Of a stretch of 17,290 bases of DNA, positions 1 through 4,914 are shown piece after piece. The stretch is from NCBI GenBank assembly GCA_900547835.1, contig URIJ01000023.1, positions 1-17,290 of the forward strand, given 5' to 3'. The notes beneath the pieces were generated by a model. The model saw only the letters and a list, made by a program, of their open reading frames with translations, made no database searches and was not told where the DNA came from. The stretch comes from an uncultured Collinsella sp. (GTDB lineage Bacteria; Actinomycetota; Coriobacteriia; Coriobacteriales; Coriobacteriaceae). The stretch's first letter is position 1. The number at the start of each line of letters is the position of its first letter. A program made the translations under genes and the position numbers.

Positions 1-167
1 GAATCGACCTCGAAAAAGCAACACTCGAAGGCATCACGCTGGATGACCCGACAATAAATGAAGTTCCGGCAATCGATGACATGCAGACTGTCGAATCCGA
101 CAGCCCATCATTTGCCCAAATAAGCAGCCTCGCGCCCGAGGGCAGAATCTTCGGGGCCGGAAGCTAG
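1..167 (+). CDS. C-terminal tail of an unrecognised protein (partial)
   Basis: A reading frame open from the left window edge (first full codon at base 3) ends with TAG at 165-167 and gives 54 residues. The peptide is acidic and contains TLEGITLDD and VESDSPSF, ending in IFGAGS. It has no membrane segment and no motif I recognise. Codon use is less GC-biased than in the genes further right, which may mean a transferred gene or simply a low-complexity acidic tail. The start and body lie outside the window, so no function is offered. The inverted-repeat pair begins 14 bases after the stop. It could also be a chance open frame, because 54 codons at an edge is weak evidence. Confidence 0.35.
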   Translation, partial: IDLEKATLEGITLDDPTINEVPAIDDMQTVESDSPSFAQISSLAPEGRIFGAGS

Positions 168-180
168 ACCGGCTAACAAG

Positions 181-222
181 GTGGGTACCCTAGCGATGTG
201 CAAAATTGCGAGTATTCAGCAG
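181..222 (+). repeat. Left copy of a ~42-bp inverted-repeat pair
   Basis: This block starts with gtgggtaccc and contains gtgcaaaa and agtattc. It matches the reverse complement of 387-428 at about 32 of 42 positions without gaps. The two copies face each other across 164 bp. In one frame both translate to similar peptides, GYPSDVQNCEYSA here and GCPRAVQKLEYSA in the other copy. The 168-512 stretch holds no gene I can support, so this pair is its main structure. Element ends, regulator sites or decayed coding sequence all remain possible. Confidence 0.6.
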
Positions 223-386
223 GGTCGGCCCTCCAGCACCCACAAGTTAATCCAAATGAAAAACAAAAACGCTATCGAACGGGAACGTTAGGCAACATTT
301 GAGGAAGACCTTGTCTGTTTACCGCCCTTGGATAACTCTTGAGCGGCTTTATTTGGCCTGGAATAGATTAACGGACCCCCTATAGT

Positions 387-428
387 TGCAGAATACTCCA
401 ATTTTTGCACGGCGCGGGGGCACCCACC
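387..428 (-). repeat. Right copy of the ~42-bp inverted-repeat pair
   Basis: Read on the minus strand this begins gtgggtgccc and continues with gtgcaaaaatt and gagtattctgca. It is the counterpart of 181-222. The longest identical blocks are gtgcaaaa and agtattc. The short minus-strand ORF running through it (288-485) has no ribosome-binding site and is not called as a gene. Confidence 0.6.
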
Positions 429-512
429 CCGGCATCGGCTATCAAAACCGCTCAGTCCGGAATCTCGTCCACTATTCCCCATCATTTTATGCGACGAATT
501 ACCTGTACGTCA

Positions 513-540
513 TTGACATATGAACATGCGCTCATATAAT
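513..540 (+). promoter_or_regulatory. Consensus promoter of the metal-resistance operon
   Basis: TTGACA at 513-518 and TATAAT at 535-540 are perfect sigma-70 boxes with a 16-nt spacer. Transcription should start near 547, about 40 nt upstream of the repressor ATG. The operator-like site at 517-539 fills the spacer and the -10 box, so a bound repressor would block polymerase directly. Confidence 0.85.
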
Positions 541-573
541 CGGAAGTAAGTTATATGAGCGCATGTTCATATG
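517..573. promoter_or_regulatory. Paired SmtB/CadC-type operators in a perfect inverted repeat
   Basis: Bases 517-539 and 551-573 are perfect 23-bp inverted copies separated by 11 bp. Each arm contains a 20-bp imperfect palindrome of the form ATATGA-N8-TCATAT, which resembles the 12-2-12 operators of ArsR/SmtB metal repressors. The first arm overlaps the promoter spacer and -10 box. The second lies in the 5' leader just before the ribosome-binding site (aaagga, 574-579). A third copy, 1291-1310, sits before the ATPase. The assignment to the repressor encoded next door is inference from position and symmetry. Confidence 0.8.
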
Positions 574-586
574 AAAGGATATTGCA

Positions 587-952
587 ATGAGCAGCCACGC
601 TGATGAAACAAAGACTGGCATCGAGGCCACCGAGCCGATCGTCCCCACCACCTGCTCGCCCGAGGACCTTCCCGACGAGGAACTTCTCTACGACCTTGCC
701 GACCTGTTCAAGGTCTTCAGCGACACCACGCGCATCAAGATTCTCTATGCCCTCATGGGCCGCGAGCTCTGCGTGGCTGACATCGCCGAAGCGACCGCGA
801 CCTCGCAGTCTGCGGTGTCGCACCAGCTGCGCACGCTTAAGCAGTCGCACCTGGTCAAGTTCCGCCGCGACGGCCGCAACATTCTCTACTCGCTCGCTGA
901 CGATCATGTCTATACCATGCTCAACCAGGGCATGAGCCATATCTGCGAATAG
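587..952 (+). CDS. ArsR/SmtB-family metal-sensing repressor (Zn/Cd/Pb type)
   Basis: This 121-residue winged-helix repressor should release DNA when it binds metal, inducing the efflux genes behind it. The helix-turn-helix is at about 61-88 (ELCVADIAEATATSQSAVSHQLR). C62 and D65 occupy the places of SmtB C61 and D64 in the alpha-3N site, with C23 and H4 as possible N-terminal partners. The last helix carries D105, H107, H118 and E121 with the same spacing as the SmtB alpha-5 zinc site (D104, H106, H117, E120). Both site types therefore look intact, as in SmtB and some CadC proteins. The ATG at 587 is preceded by aaagga and lies after the operator pair. The HMA gene follows after 63 nt. The zinc, cadmium or lead preference is inferred from the ligands and the transporter class. 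Confidence 0.92.
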   Translation: MSSHADETKTGIEATEPIVPTTCSPEDLPDEELLYDLADLFKVFSDTTRIKILYALMGRELCVADIAEATATSQSAVSHQLRTLKQSHLVKFRRDGRNILYSLADDHVYTMLNQGMSHICE

Positions 953-1015
953 CAATCAACCACGGTATCAGCGCGGCCGGCACCCAGACCGCCAACACAG
1001 GGAAAGGAACCCACC

Positions 1016-1234
1016 ATGAAAAAGCAGTTTAAGCTCGACGAGATCGATTGCGCCAACTGCGCGCGTGAACTTCAGGACGAGCTGGCTAAGCTCGATGGCG
1101 TCAAGTCCGTTTCGGTCAACTTTATGACCCAGAAGCTGACGCTCGAGGCCGACGACGCCAAGTTCGACGAGGTCCTGGACCGCGTCGTTGAGTTCACCGC
1201 CGACGCCGAGCCGGACTGCGAGATCATTCTCTAA
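1016..1234 (+). CDS. Stand-alone heavy-metal-associated (HMA) domain protein
   Basis: This 72-residue protein is a single ferredoxin-like HMA domain. Its metal-binding loop is IDCANCA, with C12 and C15 as the CxxC pair. The remainder follows the usual HMA pattern (LAKLDGVKSVSVNFMTQKLTLEA). A further Cys, C68, sits near the C-terminus after acidic residues. The ATPase encoded next lacks any N-terminal HMA domain, so this protein probably supplies that module in trans, passing metal to the pump or sensing it. The acidic tail (DAEPDCE) resembles features of Zn/Cd-type HMA domains more than copper chaperones, which is a soft argument. The ATG is preceded by gggaaaggaa. A hairpin terminator follows, so this gene may be more abundantly transcribed than the ATPase. 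Confidence 0.85.
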   Translation: MKKQFKLDEIDCANCARELQDELAKLDGVKSVSVNFMTQKLTLEADDAKFDEVLDRVVEFTADAEPDCEIIL

Positions 1235-1255
1235 CCCGCGCACACGTTGACCTGT

Positions 1256-1279
1256 AAGGCCGCGCTTGCCGCGGCCTTT
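1256..1279 (+). terminator. Short hairpin terminator or attenuator between the HMA and ATPase genes
   Basis: Arms aaggccgcg (1256-1264) and cgcggcctt (1270-1278) pair perfectly over 9 bp around a 5-nt loop. Only three T residues follow, so termination is likely partial. It would reduce read-through from the repressor promoter into the ATPase, which has its own operator-like site just downstream. Confidence 0.55.
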
Positions 1280-1290
1280 GCTCGCGAAAT

Positions 1291-1310
1291 TATATGAGCA
1301 AGTGTTCATA
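1291..1310. promoter_or_regulatory. Third operator-like site, before the P1B ATPase
   Basis: This 20-bp site differs from the corresponding part of the downstream arm of the upstream pair (552-571) at only three central positions. It lies 24 nt before the ATPase ATG. A possible weak promoter overlaps it: TTGCCG at 1266-1271 and AATTAT at 1288-1293 with a 16-nt spacer. The -35 box would fall inside the terminator hairpin. Site recognition is strong; the promoter is tentative. Confidence 0.65.
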
Positions 1311-1333
1311 CACTCAAATGGGAGGTTTGAATC

Positions 1334-3286
1334 ATGGCAGCCGCCGACCCCAAAAAGAAAAAGAAGAAGCGCAAGAAGAAAGAGTCCCTTGAGCACAAGC
1401 GCAACCGCATCCTGGTAGCACTGGGCATTTTTGCCGTTGTTTATGCCCTCGACGAGCTCGGCGCCCTCACTATCGCATTTGGGGAGCCCGGCAACATCTA
1501 CGCCAGCTTCGCGCTGTTCCTCGTGCCGTTTTTGATTGCCGGCTACGACGTACTGCAAAAGGCATTCAATAACATCCGCCGCGGCAAGGCCTTCGACGAG
1601 AGCTTCCTCATGGCCGTCGCGACCATCGGCGCGTTTGCCATGGTGCTCTTCCCCGATACCGACCCGCACATGGCCGAAGGCGCCGCCGTCATGCTGTTCT
1701 ACCAGGTCGGCGAGCTGTTTCAGGCGTACGCCGTGGGCAAGAGCCGCAAGTCGATCAGTGCCATGATGGACATCGCGCCCGACTACGCTAACGTCGAGCA
1801 AGCCGACGGCACACTCGAACAGGTCTTTCCCGATGACATCGCCGTCGGCACCGTGATCGTGGTCAAGCCCGGCGAGCGCGTGCCTATCGACGGCGTCGTC
1901 GTCGAGGGCGAAACCCAGCTCGACACCGCCGCGCTCACGGGCGAGTCAGTCCCCCGCCCCGCCAAGACCGGCGACGATATCATCAGCGGCTGCATCAACA
2001 TGACGGGGCTCATCCACGTGCGCACCACCAAGCCCTTTGGCGAGTCCACCGTCGCACGCGTCCTGGAGCTCGTGGAGAATGCCAGCGAAAAGAAGGCACG
2101 CACCGAGAACTTCATCACGCGCTTTGCCCGCATCTACACGCCCGCCGTCACCGGCGCTGCCGCGGTGCTCGCGCTTGGCGGCGGCCTGGTGACTGGCGCT
2201 TGGTCCGATTGGATCCTGCGCGGCCTGACCTTCCTGGTCGTCAGCTGCCCGTGCGCCCTCGTGATCAGCGTACCGTTGAGTTTCTTTGGCGGCATCGGCG
2301 GCGCGTCCAAGCTGGGCGTTCTCATCAAGGGTTCTAACTACCTCGAAACGCTCGCCGACGTGGACACCGTCGTCTTTGACAAGACGGGCACCCTCACCAA
2401 CGGCACGTTCTCAGTCGTCGCGGTGCACCCCGAGGCTGGCTATACCGAGCAGTCGCTGCTCGAAGTCGCAGCCCTTGCTGAGTCGTTCTCCGATCACCCC
2501 ATCGCGCAGTCCGTGCGCGACGCCTACCAGGGCGAGGTCGACCCCAAGCGCGTGAGCGACTCCGCCAACGACGCGGGCCACGGCGTGACGGCAACCATCG
2601 ACGGCAAGCACGTCGTCGTTGGCAACGCCAAGATGCTCGCCGCGGCCGGCGTTGAAGCACCGGACTGTGAGGTTGTCGGCACGATCCTCCACGTGCTCGT
2701 TGACGGCGTGTACGCCGGCCACATCGTGATTGCAGACACCGTTAAGGCCGATGCGGAGCAAACGATTCGCGACCTGCATGCCGCCGGTATCAACCGCACC
2801 GTCATGCTCACGGGCGACCGCGAGGAGGTTGCAGCGTCTGTGGCCAAGCAACTCGGTCTCGACGAGTTCCACGCGCAGCTCCTGCCGGGCGACAAGGTCG
2901 AGCGCGTTGAGGCGCTACTCGCGGCCGAAAGTGGCAAGGGCAAGCTCGCCTTTGTCGGAGACGGTATCAACGACGCTCCTGTGCTTACGCGCGCCGATGT
3001 GGGCATTGCCATGGGCGCCATGGGCTCCGACGCCGCGATCGAGGCCGCCGACGTGGTGCTGATGGACGACAAGCCGTCCAACATTTCCCGCGCGATCCGC
3101 GTGGCGCGCAAGACCATGTCGATTGTTTGGCAGAACATAATCTTTGCGCTGGGCATTAAGCTGCTGATCCTTGTGCTGGCAGCGCTGGGCATCGCTAACA
3201 TGTGGCTTGCTGTGTTCGGCGACGTGGGCGTGGCGATTATCGCCATCCTGAATGCCATGCGCGCGATGGGTGTCAAGAACCTGTAG
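1334..3286 (+). CDS. P1B-2 type heavy-metal translocating ATPase (Zn/Cd/Pb exporter)
   Basis: This is a 650-residue inner-membrane pump exporting divalent soft metals using ATP. In order it shows a very basic N-terminus (lysine/arginine run at 7-16), early membrane helices, the actuator motif TGES (202-205), the ion-path motif CPC (305-307), the phosphorylated Asp in DKTGT (D349), the nucleotide-binding HP (388-389) and GDGINDAP (542-549). K609 and D630 in the last helices match the conserved Lys and Asp of the ZntA/CadA class, which argues for Zn/Cd/Pb rather than copper. Unlike most ZntA/CadA proteins it has no N-terminal CxxC metal domain; the small HMA protein upstream probably replaces it. 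The ATG at 1334 follows gggaggt. The gene converges on the DtxR-family gene, with a giant palindrome between them. Confidence 0.95.
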   Translation: MAAADPKKKKKKRKKKESLEHKRNRILVALGIFAVVYALDELGALTIAFGEPGNIYASFALFLVPFLIAGYDVLQKAFNNIRRGKAFDESFLMAVATIGAFAMVLFPDTDPHMAEGAAVMLFYQVGELFQAYAVGKSRKSISAMMDIAPDYANVEQADGTLEQVFPDDIAVGTVIVVKPGERVPIDGVVVEGETQLDTAALTGESVPRPAKTGDDIISGCINMTGLIHVRTTKPFGESTVARVLELVENASEKKARTENFITRFARIYTPAVTGAAAVLALGGGLVTGAWSDWILRGLTFLVVSCPCALVISVPLSFFGGIGGASKLGVLIKGSNYLETLADVDTVVFDKTGTLTNGTFSVVAVHPEAGYTEQSLLEVAALAESFSDHPIAQSVRDAYQGEVDPKRVSDSANDAGHGVTATIDGKHVVVGNAKMLAAAGVEAPDCEVVGTILHVLVDGVYAGHIVIADTVKADAEQTIRDLHAAGINRTVMLTGDREEVAASVAKQLGLDEFHAQLLPGDKVERVEALLAAESGKGKLAFVGDGINDAPVLTRADVGIAMGAMGSDAAIEAADVVLMDDKPSNISRAIRVARKTMSIVWQNIIFALGIKLLILVLAALGIANMWLAVFGDVGVAIIAILNAMRAMGVKNL

Positions 3287-3302
3287 CGTTCATGGGCTGT
3301 CC

Positions 3303-3429
3303 GGCCGGGACCGGGCTTGGTTTTGAAAACGTCCTCGCGCATGAGGCCCGTCTTTCCTGCTCCTGCGGAGCAACGGAAAGACGGGCCTCGCGCTGCGGAG
3401 TGTTTTCAAAACCAAGCCCGGCCCCGGCC
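3303..3429. repeat. Giant nested palindrome between converging genes
   Basis: The outer arms 3303-3330 and 3402-3429 pair over 28 bp with one mismatch. Inside, 3343-3357 and 3375-3389 pair perfectly over 15 bp, and the tip tgctcc-tgc-ggagca (3358-3372) adds 6 bp. The outer stem contains a run of A/T (ttttgaaaac), so transcripts from either side would contain a hairpin with internal U tracts. It lies 16 nt past the ATPase stop and about 136 nt past the end of the opposing DtxR-family gene. A bidirectional terminator or a dispersed palindromic element are the main readings. No gene is supported in 3287-3565. Confidence 0.8.
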
Positions 3430-3565
3430 TGCGGTGACGTAGCTGGCAGTTCTTGGGCATCGCTTGCTGGCGGGGCTCCTTTGCTGAAATGGACTTGGCC
3501 GAAAGGGCCGCTGGTCCCGGTCGCTGGTTCGCGCTTTGCGTGAACTCCGCGCTACTGTGGGTCAG

Positions 3566-3955
3566 TTAGGCTTCTGTTGTTGGACCCGCTACATCTTCCC
3601 GTCCCAGCATCGATCTTAGCTTTTCAAAGCTCTCCTCACTCAGGCAGTGCTCCATGTGGCAGCCCTCTTGCGACGCGACCTCAGCCGAAACACCCGCATC
3701 CTCCAGCAGCCCCACGAAAAAGCAGTGACGCTCCCACATTTGGCGCGCGACCTCCAGACCACGCTCCGTCAGATGAACGTCGCGCTTGCCCATTTCGACA
3801 TAGCCGTTGCTTTCCAACGTCGCCATGGCCTTGGAAACGCTCGCCTTGGTTACGCCGAGGTGCTCCGCAACGTCGATCGAGCGCACGATGCCCTGACGTT
3901 CCGACAGAACGTAGATCGATTCGAGATAGTCTTCTCCGGATTCACGTAGGGCCAT
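3566..3955 (-). CDS. DtxR/MntR-family metal-dependent transcriptional regulator
   Basis: This 129-residue, single-subdomain regulator should repress metal uptake genes when loaded with Mn(II) or Fe(II). The N-terminal winged helix-turn-helix spans about 25-60 (IDVAEHLGVTKASVSKAMATLESNGYVEM). Likely metal ligands are D9 and E12 (GEDYLESIY), H77, E97, C99, E102 and H103 (EGCHMEHCLS). The Cys-x-x-Glu-His spacing is DtxR-like, whereas D9, E12 and H77 sit as in MntR. It lacks the C-terminal SH3-like domain of DtxR and IdeR. The start at 3955 is chosen because aaaggcgg precedes it and the family N-terminus begins there; the frame is open 56 codons further upstream through the operator region. No target gene lies nearby. 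Iron versus manganese cannot be settled from sequence. Confidence 0.88.
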   Translation of the reverse strand: MALRESGEDYLESIYVLSERQGIVRSIDVAEHLGVTKASVSKAMATLESNGYVEMGKRDVHLTERGLEVARQMWERHCFFVGLLEDAGVSAEVASQEGCHMEHCLSEESFEKLRSMLGREDVAGPTTEA

Positions 3956-3980
3956 GGGCCGCCTTTCGCGATGATTGCTA

Positions 3981-4062
3981 GTTAGCCTTTGGATACTTTC
4001 CACGGCTAACTTTACCGCAAAAGTTGCCCATGTCTTACTACTTTGTCTAAAAGTTAGCCGTG
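3981..4062. promoter_or_regulatory. Probable DtxR-type operator cluster upstream of the regulator
   Basis: Three copies of GTTAGCC or its complement occur at 3981-3987, 4004-4010 and 4053-4059. Bases 4001-4013 (cacggctaacttt) and 4050-4062 are perfect 13-bp inverted copies. TTAGCC/GGCTAA half-sites resemble the core of DtxR/IdeR boxes. Their location directly ahead of the regulator start suggests autoregulation. I see no clean -35/-10 pair to anchor the promoter. Confidence 0.55.
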
Positions 4063-4082
4063 TTTCACAAAACGTGCGGGAC

Positions 4083-4121
4083 GAAAACAAAATGGGAACA
4101 CGCCCCGCAAGGAGTGTCCCC
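4083..4121 (-). terminator. Intrinsic terminator after the Cof-type HAD gene
   Basis: Read on the minus strand, ggggacac and gtgttccc pair with one mismatch around a 12-nt loop (hairpin 4094-4121). A T-rich run, attttgttttcg, follows at 4083-4093. It begins 16 nt past the HAD stop codon and would end the ABC-F/HAD transcript before the DtxR-family promoter. Confidence 0.7.
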
Positions 4122-4137
4122 AAGTGCCGAGCCGCAG

Positions 4138-4908
4138 CTATAGCAGTCCAAAGTACTTCGCGGCGTTGTAGATTCCATCGTCGTCCACGGCGGTCGTCAC
4201 GTAGGTCGCCGCAGCTTTCACCGTCTCCTGCGCGTTGCCCATGGCCACACTTGTGCCCACGGCCGAGAACATCGACAGGTCGTTCTCGCCGTCGCCAAAG
4301 GCAATCGCTTCACTCGCGTCGATGCCCAGGCGCTCCAGCGTCGCCGCCACACCCAGGTCCTTGCCGCCGTTGGCCGGAATAATGTCGCAGAACAGGTCGC
4401 ACCAGCGCGTGGTGAGCGAATGCGACACGGCGTCGGTCACGATATGTTCGTCGGCCGGGTCCACAAAGGCGCAGAACTGGTAGACCGGTGCGTCAAAGGC
4501 GTGCTCAAACGGCTCCTCGTGGTAGACGATTCCCGCGTTGCTGCCAGCCGTCACCACGCGCTCGGACAGGCGGTTCACAAACGAATTCTCGCCCTGCATG
4601 CACAGCGAGTCGTAGCGCCCCTGCGCCACCTGGTCCACAATCACCGCGACGTCGTCCGAATCGATCGGGCAGCTGCGGTAAACCCCCTCGGCATCAAAGC
4701 AGTGCTGGCCCGAAAGCGTAATGTACGCATCCCAGCCCAGGTCGAACAGCCAGTCCGGCATCTGGTAGGTCGGACGGCCCGTGGCGATCACGCACGCAAT
4801 CCCCTGCTCGTGAAAGCTGTCGAGCACCTGCTGCGCCGACGCCGGAATCCGGTGGGTCTTAAAGCTCAGCAGCGTGCCGTCGATATCGAAAAACGCGGCT
4901 TTGATCAT
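4138..4908 (-). CDS. Cof-type HAD-IIB family phosphatase
   Basis: This 256-residue cytosolic phosphatase belongs to the Cof/YidA group, which dephosphorylates small sugar phosphates, nucleotides or cofactor precursors; the substrate cannot be told. Motif I is DIDGT with nucleophile D8 and acid/base D10. Motif II is the Thr in ATGRP (T43). The motif III lysine is K183 (GGKDLG), and motif IV is GDGENDLSMF with D206 and D210 holding magnesium. The C2B cap lies between motifs II and III (about 80-178), and the length is typical. The GGKDLG and GDGENDL strings are classic for the family. The start follows the ABC-F stop by only 6 nt, so the two are co-transcribed and probably translationally coupled. 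Confidence 0.92.
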   Translation of the reverse strand: MIKAAFFDIDGTLLSFKTHRIPASAQQVLDSFHEQGIACVIATGRPTYQMPDWLFDLGWDAYITLSGQHCFDAEGVYRSCPIDSDDVAVIVDQVAQGRYDSLCMQGENSFVNRLSERVVTAGSNAGIVYHEEPFEHAFDAPVYQFCAFVDPADEHIVTDAVSHSLTTRWCDLFCDIIPANGGKDLGVAATLERLGIDASEAIAFGDGENDLSMFSAVGTSVAMGNAQETVKAAATYVTTAVDDDGIYNAAKYFGLL

Positions 4909-4914
4909 TCTCGC

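Noticed and set aside
288..485. A 65-codon minus-strand ORF in the left intergenic region
   Set aside because: No ribosome-binding site before its ATG and no domain. It is reported instead as part of the inverted-repeat finding because its VQKLEYSA segment is mirrored in the other arm.
1334..3286. Copper-exporter (CopA) identity for the P-type ATPase
   Set aside because: The CPC motif is shared, but the terminal-helix Lys (K609) and Asp (D630) and the SmtB/CadC-type repressor point to the Zn/Cd/Pb class.
3202..3543. A plus-strand ORF spanning the end of the ATPase and the nested palindrome
   Set aside because: Its frame reads through an overlapping real gene and a palindrome; the peptide is Cys, Gly and Arg-rich with no motif.
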